From: NZQO01 sp964639255
GTDB lineage: Bacteria; Bacteroidota; Bacteroidia; Flavobacteriales; Flavobacteriaceae
Assembly: GCA_964639255.1 (NCBI GenBank)
Contig: CAZXDP010000041.1
Location: 1 to 23,713, forward strand
Direction: 5' to 3'
Length of the DNA: 23,713 nt
Every line of letters starts with the position of its first letter. Position 1 is the stretch's first letter. Below are positions 17,301 through 23,431 of this stretch, in pieces. Below the pieces are notes generated by a model. The model ran no database searches, had not been told where the DNA came from, and saw only the letters and a list, made by a program, of their open reading frames with translations. A program made the position numbers and the translations under genes.

Positions 17301-17576
17301 CTGTTGGATATCGAAGATATAACGGCCGTGGAAACAGGCGTTATCGTTTATCCAAATCCTTCTAAGGGAGTCGCCACTGCAGCCATTCCACAGGAATTTG
17401 GAACCGATATTCAAATTACCGTGATGGAAATGGGCTCTGGTAAAATTGTGAAGGATTTCCGCACCGGACCTGGTGATACCCAGTTGGACTTTAGCGGAAT
17501 GGCCAATGGTATGTATATAATTCGAATTACTTCTCAAAACGCTTCGGCCACCCACAGGCTCGTCTTGGCAAAATAA
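11358..17576 (+). CDS. Giant secreted beta-helix repeat protein with T9SS sorting domain (2072 aa)
   Basis: The ATG at 11358 gives a clean signal peptide (residues 1-24, basic MRKKITRN then a hydrophobic core ending SLA). Residues about 35-45 carry GPGSLRDAVAQAN, typical at the start of secreted parallel beta-helix proteins. From about residue 115 to 1890 there is a tandem array of glycine/asparagine-rich coils resembling chlamydial polymorphic membrane protein repeats (GGGI/L plus F/I-x-x-N). Residues about 1932-1975 (DNGGLTFTHQL...SPAYNAG...DIGAYE) form a terminal cap of the choice-of-anchor Q kind. Residues 1997-2072 are a type A T9SS sorting domain (VYPNPSKG, GMYIIRI, HRLVLAK). The protein should be exported by Sec, then T9SS, and attached to the surface or released; an adhesin or surface-layer role is inference. 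Two Cys and one Lys occur in the region between signal and sorting domain. Confidence 0.92.
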   Translation: MRKKITRNYFLLVSMLLTSAISLAQIVVTNNADNGPGSLRDAVAQANADPAPNTITFSANFTISLTSGQITSSDDVVITGNGTGNTVIEGGGNGNERAIIFNAGTNGRIEGITFQNFSEANNGGAVAAIDMTSFEVANCEFLNNSSNGTVGGGALLTRNVNLTVTNSTFNGNEATNTASGSGGALTVDLGGSLTVSGSTFLNNTAFRAGGAIETNSPDASDITDATFRFNLAQGGSAPGNGGAFHVSGAGNSTFTNCIVQNNTAVEGGGLWNGSGTMLVTGSDTELSNNEATGDAADQGGGALFNNGGTMTVDSFADIFGNMATGISGSGGAILSTDGTLNINQAALTSNGANRAGGGIEIIDGTANLIDLQLILNDVSGTATGGTPNPGNGGGLHVTGNAANVTVNGIIFLNSAASEGGGLWNNAGTMEIVGGGSFFPNTFIDQNTATGNDATNGGGGIFNNGGTLTVASGTNIVRNIANGTSGSGGGIFSTDGSVTLTEVIMTDNRANRAGGGLELIDGSLSLTNVTLNDNNAGVAPATAAPGNGGGLHITGNANATITGGTVNNNVAASEGGGLWNGTGVMTVDATPITNNIASGDGADNGGGGIFNNGGTLDILPTTEITDNIADGASGSGGGIFSTDGTVTITDAIVTNNRANRAGGGIELIEGDLVVSGTTLNTNNAGVSPATAAPGNGGGLHITGSANTTFTDGTVDGNIAASEGGGLWNGTGTLTVNATPITNNIASGDAADNGGGGIFNNGGTLEVTSGMTLLGNLADGTSGSGGGIFSTDGSVTITEASIVQNAANRAGGGIEIIDGSLTLNTAFVSINDVNGTAGTPNPGNGGALHVSGEATIVINGGTYSANVAASEGGALWNQVGSVMTVTDAMIELNTASGDAADNGGGGIFNNGGDLGLFTSTVQNNSANGAAGSGGGILSTNGGLVLSGSSIDNNAANRAGGGIEIIDGTLSALNSTLDMNNVDGTAGTPAPGNGGGLHVSGVATVSWAGGSVSGNNAALEGGGLWNQTGSTLTVSGVTINNNSASGADATNGGGGIFNNGGTVFVENDTQITNNDADGASGSGGGILNVDGGSITATNSTIANNTAKRAGGGIEDNATGTVGSVTLEEVNLDNNSVGNVPGNGGGLHITGPGIASITGGTVNGNFAFAEGGGLWNGSGTMTVDGTTIDANTAGGDNADQGGGGIFNAGGTLEVLNAIISNNIANGDAGSGGGILNDQGTLTVSDTEVNGNTSVRAGGGIEDNSVAGSVLTLTNVSFTNNSTASAPGNGGGLHITGEGDAIVTGGSANGNTASAEGGALWNGTGTMTVDGMTFDANTASGSAADQGGGALFNAGGTLSVANATFNNNIADGTSGSGGGILNDGGSLTVATSQFNGNTAARAGGAIEDNSVAGNMLTITDSDFDSNSAASAPGNGGALHITGAGDAMITGGTASNNIAAAEGGGFWNGTGTMIIDDVDLTDNSAGGDDANQGGGGLFNAGGTLQVENAFFLYNTATGASGSGGGILNDEGVLTVSNSIFTANTANRAGGGIEDNSVAGNTLTLDNVEFDNNVASAAPGNGGALHITGPGDSVIVGGSASSNTAASEGGAYWNGTGLMQLDGVSIVGNIAEGDEADNGGGGVFNNGGTIDIINTTEFIGNMATGASGSGGGLFSTDGDVTITDASFQTNSANRAGGAIELIEGALTFTSSEMVENDVNGSAGTPAPGNGGGLHVTGNNATISILTSVISGNEAAREGGGLWNQSGTEMSVSETTLSDNLTFGTNVDDGGAGIFNNGGIVNVSNTTLSNNIASGATSSGGAIHNGPDGELTVAVSTISTNTANGAGGGVYNNGATAEFDAVTIANNDALANGGGIESITTTSLTNTLVALNSSGTGGTDVSGVFTSNDYNLIGTDDLGAFPEADNDLEEVDPMVGPLQDNGGLTFTHQLLEASPAYNAGNPADLFDDQINQPVFGDIRDIGAYEAQEILLDIEDITAVETGVIVYPNPSKGVATAAIPQEFGTDIQITVMEMGSGKIVKDFRTGPGDTQLDFSGMANGMYIIRITSQNASATHRLVLAK
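12153..16604 (+). repeat. Ten complete five-coil super-repeats (435-465 bp each)
   Basis: Units begin at the Glu codon of EGG(G/A)(L/F/Y)WN at 12153, 12609, 13074, 13518, 13962, 14406, 14853, 15288, 15723 and 16158; an eleventh, decaying unit begins at 16605. Spacings are 456, 465, 444, 444, 444, 447, 435, 435, 435 and 447 bases. Each unit has the same five glycine-rich motifs in order: EGGGLWN, NGGGGIFNNGG, GSGGGIFSTDG, RAGGGIE, GNGGGLHITG, about 29 residues apart. A more divergent copy precedes 12153 (from about 11700). Confidence 0.95.
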
Positions 17577-17594
17577 AGAGTATTTGAATTAGCC

Positions 17595-17638
17595 AAAATA
17601 GGGCGCCCCATGATACTGCGGCGCCCTATTTTTTTTTG
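17595..17638. terminator. Strong rho-independent terminator shared by convergent genes
   Basis: A 13-bp perfect stem (17595-17607 with 17620-17632), core TAGGGCGCC/GGCGCCCTA, with a 12-base loop and a long T run to 17638 on the plus strand. On the complement, A-runs become T-runs less perfectly. The right arm contains the TAG stop of the minus-strand gene (17628-17626). Confidence 0.92.
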
Positions 17639-18900
17639 CGAAAATTAAAGCTGTGTATATAACCAAGGCTTATTTCTGAAAAATCGGCCTGACCCAAATT
17701 TGAATTTATAAAGCAACCAACATATAAGTTGTGTTCGGGCATTTTTTGGGTGCCAATAATATAATATTTCAGCCCGAGTCGAGACGACACCAGCCGTTTG
17801 AACCAATACTTCGTAGTATATTCCCCTAGCACCACGTTACTCTGCTCAGGAAACTCCCGAGGCACATAAAACCAGCCTTGGTTGAGTCTCCAATCTAGCC
17901 TATACGCGGGTTTGTATAGGTTGAAGCCCAGTTGAAGACTAATGCCAATGTGGTTCAATAACAACTCCCCTTGGGTCGTTACTCCAATATTTGAGGCATA
18001 CCATAGAGGATTGTTTTTAAAATGATCGAACTCCCTCCCGTCTTGTACGAGCGATTCGTTACCCTTTATATAATCGTAATACCCCCGATAGAAGCGATAA
18101 TACAATCCTATGCCTACCTTAAAAATTTGGTTGTATACCCATCCGGTTTCCGTGGCTATGGTATGTACTTCGGTGCGGTTATTAAAAGCCCTAGTGAGCA
18201 CATTGAAACCAAGTCCGTAACGAGTCTCGCTAAAGGAATACTTGGTAGTAAGGCTACTATGCACATAGCTGTCTACCCTTCTTTCTGAATACGAAGCATG
18301 CAACGGGAGATCTCCAGAAACAACGAGCAAGAACGAGTTGAACCCGTGGTTGGGCAATCGGGTATGTCCGTTGGAATGATGGAAGTATCCCAATCCCAAG
18401 CGCCAATTTACAGTTTTGTCGAATGAAAATTGGTACAAACCGAACAGTTTAAAAGACCAAGTAATTTGGGTGGTTACCGCTTTGTTGTTCGGGTTGCTAA
18501 TAGAATCGTATTTCGTGGTGAAATAGGACGGACCTGTACCTATTTGAAGTTTCAGTCGATTGCTATGCATCGCATTAAACTCGATGAAAGGCATAGCGGT
18601 GAGTGCATAGCCAAGATTTTCGCGATTACCAAAATCGGTAAAAGCGAATGAGATTCCAGTTCTAGGAGCTTTCAACATTTGTGCCCAGGTATTCGTGGTA
18701 TAATCATGTTCCCACCCTAGGTTGATGCCAATCTGTTTTTGAAGCGATCTTTCTGGGAAAAAGGAATTTGAAGCGGCTGTGATGCCTACTGCAATCTCTG
18801 GAGTAAGTATGGCCCTCGTTTTAGCAGGGGCTATCGTGTCCCTCTGGCAGTAAACCAAGCCCGAGGAAAGAAGTAGAAAAACCAGCGCAAAGCATTTCAT
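17626..18900 (-). CDS. PagL-like / acyloxyacyl hydrolase family outer-membrane protein
   Basis: 424 residues from the ATG at 18900; an in-frame TTG at 18912 would add four residues but weakens the signal peptide (MKCFALVFLLLSSGLVYC, cleavage near residue 18). The rest is rich in alternating aromatic strands, as in a beta-barrel. The segment LGYFHHSNGHTRLPNHGFNS carries the H-x-S-N motif of lipid A 3-O-deacylase PagL (His174, Ser176). PagL's catalytic Glu lies 14 residues after the His (126 and 140 in Pseudomonas); here that position is Asn188. PagL itself is under 200 residues, so this protein has an extra C-terminal half of about 220 residues, as I recall for Bacteroidota relatives. Likely outer membrane; substrate (lipid A or another lipid) unproven. 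Its last codons (three AAA and the stop) overlap the neighbour's terminator. Confidence 0.75.
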   Translation of the reverse strand: MKCFALVFLLLSSGLVYCQRDTIAPAKTRAILTPEIAVGITAASNSFFPERSLQKQIGINLGWEHDYTTNTWAQMLKAPRTGISFAFTDFGNRENLGYALTAMPFIEFNAMHSNRLKLQIGTGPSYFTTKYDSISNPNNKAVTTQITWSFKLFGLYQFSFDKTVNWRLGLGYFHHSNGHTRLPNHGFNSFLLVVSGDLPLHASYSERRVDSYVHSSLTTKYSFSETRYGLGFNVLTRAFNNRTEVHTIATETGWVYNQIFKVGIGLYYRFYRGYYDYIKGNESLVQDGREFDHFKNNPLWYASNIGVTTQGELLLNHIGISLQLGFNLYKPAYRLDWRLNQGWFYVPREFPEQSNVVLGEYTTKYWFKRLVSSRLGLKYYIIGTQKMPEHNLYVGCFINSNLGQADFSEISLGYIHSFNFRKKK

Positions 18901-18949
18901 ATAGAGTTGCAAGAAACAATTTATAGGTTATTTATAAAAATTTAAACAC

Positions 18950-18957
18950 TATTTTCG
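18950..18957 (+). promoter_or_regulatory. Possible -7 box of the amino acid symporter
   Basis: TATTTTCG differs from TAnnTTTG at one position and lies 25 bases before the TTG start. No convincing -33 element is visible, so this is tentative. Confidence 0.25.
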
Positions 18958-18982
18958 TGACGATGCCTAATGTAATTGCCTT

Positions 18983-20353
18983 TTGAATTATTTTGAAGAT
19001 ACCATTGCCAAATTAGCTTCCATCGCTTGGGGATTGCCGTTGCTAATCTTATTGACTGGTGGAGGGCTCTACCTTCTTCTTAGGATTCGTTTCTTGCCCT
19101 TTCGGTACTTGGGTCATGCCCTTTCGGTACTTCGTGGGAAGTATGACAATAAGGATGATGCAGGAGAGATTAGCCACTTTCAGGCTTTGACAACCGCCCT
19201 TTCTGCAACGGTAGGTATGGGAAATATTGCGGGTGTAGCCGTGGCCATCGCCATTGGAGGTCCGGGAGCGGTATTCTGGATGTGGGTGAGCGCAGTTATT
19301 GGTATGTCTACGAAATTTTTTACCGCTACCTTGGCGGTATTATATCGAGGAAAGGACAGCGAAGGCGTTGCCCAGGGGGGACCTATGTACTTTATCGTGG
19401 AGGGGTTGGGCCGCAAATGGAAGCCGTTGGCCCTATTTTTTAGTGTAGCGGGCTTGGTAGGGGCATTGCCAGTTTTCAACGTTAATCAGTTAACCCAGGC
19501 AATAAATGATATCCTACTAAAACCTTCGGGTCTCTATACTGGCTTCAGTAGCGACCTAGGGATAGGCATTACTTTGGCCATCATCACCTCTGCGGTTATC
19601 TTGGGAGGTTTGTCGCGTATAAGCAAAACCGCCACGCGCTTGGTACCCGCTATGGTAGGGCTTTATTTTTTAATGGTTTTATGGATATTGGGCGCCCATA
19701 GTACTGAAGTGCCTCATTATATAAAGTTGATTTTTACCGATGCGTTTTCTGCTTCGTTTTATGAAGGGGATGCATTTTTAGGTGGAATGTTGGGAGGTCT
19801 CATTTTATTGGGCATTCGTCGTGGCGCTTTTAGCAATGAGGCGGGAATTGGAACGGCTCCCATGGCACACGGAGCCGCGAAGACCAGTGAACCCGTGCGC
19901 GAAGGACTGGTGGCGATGCTAGGGCCCGCTATCGATACCTTAATTATTTGTACCCTCACGGCACTCGCCATTTTAGTGACCAATGTTTGGCAAACCACCG
20001 ATGCGGATGGGGTTACCTTAACAGCCCGTGCATTTCAAGATACAATGCCGGGCATTGGAAAGTACGCCCTTCTTCTGTGTATTGCCGTATTCAGCATATC
20101 CTCACTTTTTTCCTATTCTTATTATGGCACCAAATGCATGGCGTTTCTTTTTGGGTCGAAATACAAATATTATTACAACTATCTTTATATCGCGAGCATT
20201 CTGCTGGGTGCCACGACCTCTTTGAGTTTGATGATCAACTTGATTGATACTTTCTTTGCGTTGATGGCCATACCTACGATGACGGCCACACTCTTATTGG
20301 CGCCAAAAGTGGTTGCGGAAGCGAAACGGTATTTCACGCAGATGAAAAAATAA
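18983..20353 (+). CDS. Sodium:alanine/glycine symporter (AGCS family)
   Basis: 456 residues from a TTG at 18983 (LNYFEDTIAKLASIAWG). The ATG upstream at 18963 runs into a stop in its own frame, and the next in-frame ATG is about 70 residues in, so TTG is the only sensible start. Family signatures are TALSATVGMGNIAGVAVAI, GGPGAVFWMWVSAVIGMSTK, AQGGPMYFI and RRGAFSNEAGIGTAPMAH, the last being the AGCS hallmark. About ten hydrophobic segments are visible. The transporter takes up alanine or glycine with sodium (sometimes protons) across the inner membrane. It is divergent from the PagL-like gene and convergent with topoisomerase IB; I see no clear terminator in the 43 bases between them. Confidence 0.95.
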   Translation: MNYFEDTIAKLASIAWGLPLLILLTGGGLYLLLRIRFLPFRYLGHALSVLRGKYDNKDDAGEISHFQALTTALSATVGMGNIAGVAVAIAIGGPGAVFWMWVSAVIGMSTKFFTATLAVLYRGKDSEGVAQGGPMYFIVEGLGRKWKPLALFFSVAGLVGALPVFNVNQLTQAINDILLKPSGLYTGFSSDLGIGITLAIITSAVILGGLSRISKTATRLVPAMVGLYFLMVLWILGAHSTEVPHYIKLIFTDAFSASFYEGDAFLGGMLGGLILLGIRRGAFSNEAGIGTAPMAHGAAKTSEPVREGLVAMLGPAIDTLIICTLTALAILVTNVWQTTDADGVTLTARAFQDTMPGIGKYALLLCIAVFSISSLFSYSYYGTKCMAFLFGSKYKYYYNYLYIASILLGATTSLSLMINLIDTFFALMAIPTMTATLLLAPKVVAEAKRYFTQMKK

Positions 20354-20396
20354 AACCAAGTGGCTAGGTCGGTATCTAAGGAATGGCTCTCGTTAC

Positions 20397-21473
20397 TTAC
20401 TTCAGGGTGATTTCAAATTCCTTCAGAATTAGCAAAAGCACAGATTCCGTATGGGAGAGGTGTAGATCTTCCGGTGGGTCTGTTTCCAATTTCTGAAAAT
20501 AACGTGTCATACTACCATCTTCATATTTTTCGCACAGTACGGGGTGTACATAGTACTTTTTGCATATGGCACGGGTATTTCCAAGACCTTGGGCAGCCTT
20601 GTCGTAAGCCTTTATAATGTTTTTTTGACGTTCTTTTTTTGTATCGGCATTTCCCAGGTGATACAATTCCTCAAAAAACAATTTACTGGCTGCCCACGTT
20701 CTGAAATCCTTTGCTGAAAAGAGGTCACCACTCAGCTCCTGAATGTAATCGTTCACCATGCCACTGTCAATTGTATGGTGGTTTCCATTTTCATCATAAT
20801 ATTGAAACAGCTCCCATCCTGGAATATCCTCGCATTGTAGCACTAGCTTCTGAAGTTTTTTATCTTCCACGGGCACCTCGTGCTTCTTTCCCTTTTTCCC
20901 TGTAAATTTGAAACGAATACCTCCATCGGCAACCTTAAGATGTTTGGTGCGCAAGGTGGAAAGTCCGTAGGTGCGGTTCTTCTTGGCATAATAATCATTG
21001 CCAATACGAATATGTGTTTCTTCCATTAGCCGCAGCACCAAGGCGAGGCACTTTCGCTTTCCCATTCGTTTCAGTGTGAGATCTTTTTCAATCTGGGCGC
21101 GCATTTGGGGTAAGATGGTACCAAAGGATGCCATCTTGAAAAATTTGGTTTGATTTCTAATCTTCGACCAATCTGGATGGTAGCGATACTGCTTGCGGTT
21201 TTTATCGTCTCTTCCCACAACCTGAAGATGACCATTTTTTAAATGGGTAATACGCACATCTTGCCAAGCAGGAGGAATTACGAGCGATTTAAAACGAGCT
21301 ATGGATTTCTTATCTACGATTTTCTCTCCATTGCGGGTATAGTAAAACCCGCGGCCGTGCTTGTGCCGTTTAATGGTAAGCTTATTATCTGTTACGTATA
21401 CCAGGTTGGCAAGCTCTGCTGCCTTAATGGGATCTTCAAGAATTTTCTTAACCTGTGGTGGTTTTAGAAGCAT
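20397..21473 (-). CDS. DNA topoisomerase IB (poxvirus-like bacterial type)
   Basis: 358 residues. An N-terminal domain (to about 95: KRHKHGRGFYYTRNGEKI, SLVIPPAWQDVRI, ARDD-like GRDDKNRKQYRYHPDW) precedes the catalytic core. Catalytic residues, by spacing with Deinococcus TopIB (R137, K174, R239, N280, Y289 from memory), are Arg156 (RIGND), Lys193 (FTGKKGK), Arg258 (KDFRTW), Asn299 (LGNT) and nucleophile Tyr308 (YYVHP); all four intervals match exactly. These enzymes relax supercoils by nicking one strand through a 3'-phosphotyrosine link, without ATP. The stop is 43 bases from the convergent symporter; the M42 peptidase gene lies 64 bases upstream on the same strand, so the two may be co-transcribed. 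Confidence 0.95.
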   Translation of the reverse strand: MLLKPPQVKKILEDPIKAAELANLVYVTDNKLTIKRHKHGRGFYYTRNGEKIVDKKSIARFKSLVIPPAWQDVRITHLKNGHLQVVGRDDKNRKQYRYHPDWSKIRNQTKFFKMASFGTILPQMRAQIEKDLTLKRMGKRKCLALVLRLMEETHIRIGNDYYAKKNRTYGLSTLRTKHLKVADGGIRFKFTGKKGKKHEVPVEDKKLQKLVLQCEDIPGWELFQYYDENGNHHTIDSGMVNDYIQELSGDLFSAKDFRTWAASKLFFEELYHLGNADTKKERQKNIIKAYDKAAQGLGNTRAICKKYYVHPVLCEKYEDGSMTRYFQKLETDPPEDLHLSHTESVLLLILKEFEITLK

Positions 21474-21537
21474 AGGCTAAAAATACGGTTTCGAACGCTA
21501 TACTTCTCTTAACGAATTACCAAAAACTTCCCAAATT

Positions 21538-22623
21538 CTAATCAAAATAACTGAAGGTATCTCCCTCCTTAATTTTCAACAAGGCATTGTAAATAAGCTT
21601 TATAATATTCTCCACATCGTCCCGATGCACCATTTCAACGGTAGTATGCATATATCGTAATGGCAACGAAATGAGGGCGCTGGCCACGCCGCAATTGCTA
21701 TAGGCAAATGCATCGGTGTCGGTACCCGTGGCACGGGATAGCGCCGATCGCTGAAACGGAATGTTCTCTGCTTGGGCAGTTGCAATCAATAAATCGCGCA
21801 GCTTTTGCTGTACAGCAGGCGCATAGGCTATTACTGGACCCTTTCCTATTTGCAGTTCGCCTTCTTTCTTCTTTTCAATCATCGGAGTTGTGGTATCGTG
21901 GGTCACATCGGTCACAATGGCCACGTTCGGCTTAATGCGCGCTGCTATCATTTCGGCGCCGCGAAGTCCTATTTCTTCTTGTACCGAATTGGTGATATAT
22001 AATCCAAAGGGTAATTTCTTTTTATTTTTATGCAGTAGGCGCGCCACCTCGGCGATCATAAATCCCCCCATTCTGTTATCGAGCGCGCGGCACACAAATT
22101 TGTTTTCATTGAGAACCTGAAAGGTATCTGGGTAGGTAATAACACAGCCAACGTGGATGCCCATTTTTTCCACAGCCTCTTTGTCTTCGGCGCCAACATC
22201 TATAAAAATGTTTTCAGGTTTCGGGGCCTCTTCTTTCGATTTGTCCCGGGTATGTATGGCAGGCCAGCCAAAAACGCCTTTTTTGATGCCTTCGTTGGTA
22301 TGGATGTCCACTATTTTAGAAGGAGCTATCTGGTGGTCACTACCTCCGTTTCGAATAACATATAGCAAACCATTGTCACTTATATAATTAACATACCAAG
22401 AAATTTCATCTGCATGTCCTTCAATCACCACCTTGTAGTCGGCTTCAGGATTGATAACAGCCACTGCTGTTCCGTAGGTGTCGGTTATAAATTCATCCAC
22501 ATAAGGCTTCAGGTAATCCATCCATAATTTCTGGCCGTTCCATTCATAGCCCGTGGGAGAGGCATTGTTAAGGTAATTTTCTAAAAAGGAGATTGATTTT
22601 TCCGTTAGTATCGACGAAGCCAT
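21538..22623 (-). CDS. M42 family metallo-aminopeptidase
   Basis: 361 residues, standard for M42 (glutamyl aminopeptidase/endoglucanase FrvX-like) enzymes. The two-metal site is complete: His70 and Asp72 (EGHADEI), bridging Asp182 (LDNRMGG), catalytic Glu216 and Glu217 (QEEIGLRGA), Asp239 (VTDVTHD) and His326 (YMHTTVEM). The SPTGYEWNG segment near the N-terminus is also characteristic. M42 enzymes form cytosolic dodecameric tetrahedra that trim peptides after proteasome-like or other proteases. Divergent from the DUF4294 gene with a 112-base shared control region. Confidence 0.95.
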   Translation of the reverse strand: MASSILTEKSISFLENYLNNASPTGYEWNGQKLWMDYLKPYVDEFITDTYGTAVAVINPEADYKVVIEGHADEISWYVNYISDNGLLYVIRNGGSDHQIAPSKIVDIHTNEGIKKGVFGWPAIHTRDKSKEEAPKPENIFIDVGAEDKEAVEKMGIHVGCVITYPDTFQVLNENKFVCRALDNRMGGFMIAEVARLLHKNKKKLPFGLYITNSVQEEIGLRGAEMIAARIKPNVAIVTDVTHDTTTPMIEKKKEGELQIGKGPVIAYAPAVQQKLRDLLIATAQAENIPFQRSALSRATGTDTDAFAYSNCGVASALISLPLRYMHTTVEMVHRDDVENIIKLIYNALLKIKEGDTFSYFD

Positions 22624-22640
22624 ATTTTACAATTTTCCTT

Positions 22641-22648
22641 CAAAATTA
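22641..22648 (-). promoter_or_regulatory. -7 box for the M42 peptidase gene
   Basis: On the complement, TAATTTTG matches TAnnTTTG exactly. A TTG sits 16 bases upstream, slightly close. The implied leader to the ATG at 22623 is about 10 bases. Confidence 0.45.
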
Positions 22649-22683
22649 CTAATTAATTGGGAAGCAACCCTGACCATTTTGCT

Positions 22684-22691
22684 TAATTTTG
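22684..22691 (+). promoter_or_regulatory. -7 box for the DUF4294 gene; decides its start
   Basis: TAATTTTG matches TAnnTTTG exactly, placing transcription start near 22698. This makes the upstream possible start at 22679 impossible for this transcript and supports the TTG at 22736, which begins a good signal peptide. Confidence 0.45.
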
Positions 22692-22735
22692 GAACGGTTT
22701 TAGCAGAAGCATATACTTATACAAACCGTTTGATT

Positions 22736-23431
22736 TTGAAAAAGAATTGCATCCTATTATATATGTGCGCCCTATGTGCGTTTGGCTTTGCACAGACTAC
22801 CGAAGATTATGTAGAAATGCAGCCCGATAGTAGTGAAACGTTTTATTATATTATAGAAGGCGACACTATACCAAGGGAAATTATCGATCTCGATGAGGTG
22901 GTTTTGCTCAATAAGCTCGAATTTAATTCTAAGGAAGATAGGCGCCGCTATCTTATCTTGCGAAGAAAGACCCGCAAGGTATACCCCTATGCCAAGCTAG
23001 CCGCAGAAAGGCTTACTACTATGGCCGAACGGCTAGAGCAAATGGAAAAGAAAAGCCACCGGCGTATCTATACCAAGCGGGTACAGAAGTATATAGAGGA
23101 AGAATTTTCCGAAAAACTGAAGAAGCTCACCCGTACCGAGGGGCAAATATTGGTAAAGCTAATACATCGGCAAACCGGCAGAACGGCATTCGAATTGGTA
23201 AAGGAATTGCGTACGGGATGGCGGGCCTTTTGGTACAATACAACGGCCAGTATGTTCGATATTTCCTTGAAGGAAGAATACCGACCCTTCGACGACAAGG
23301 AAGATTACCTTATCGAGGATATCTTGGAGCGCTCTTTCCAGGCGAACCAATTGGTGCGGCAAAAGCCGGCGTTCCCTATAGATTATCTGGACCTTACTTC
23401 GCACTGGAATCAGCGGGCGGAAAATAACTAA
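22736..23431 (+). CDS. DUF4294 family secreted protein
   Basis: 231 residues from a TTG at 22736, which yields a basic start KKN and a hydrophobic core ending near FGFAQ, a signal peptide of about 20 residues. The mature protein has EGDTIPREIIDLDEVVLLNK, then NSKEDRRRYLILRRKTRKVYPYAKLAAE, the core of DUF4294. A charged helical segment follows (MAERLEQMEKKSHRRIY, EEEFSEKLKKLTRTEGQ), then LIHRQTGRTAFELVKELRTG and WRAFWYNTTASMFD. DUF4294 has no established function; it occurs mainly in Bacteroidota and is predicted periplasmic. From memory it often sits beside the M42 peptidase gene, as here. No disruption is visible. Confidence 0.88.
   Translation: MKKNCILLYMCALCAFGFAQTTEDYVEMQPDSSETFYYIIEGDTIPREIIDLDEVVLLNKLEFNSKEDRRRYLILRRKTRKVYPYAKLAAERLTTMAERLEQMEKKSHRRIYTKRVQKYIEEEFSEKLKKLTRTEGQILVKLIHRQTGRTAFELVKELRTGWRAFWYNTTASMFDISLKEEYRPFDDKEDYLIEDILERSFQANQLVRQKPAFPIDYLDLTSHWNQRAENN

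Noticed and set aside
20354..20396. Terminator between the symporter and topoisomerase IB genes
   Set aside because: The 43 bases contain no stem of useful length followed by a T tract on either strand.
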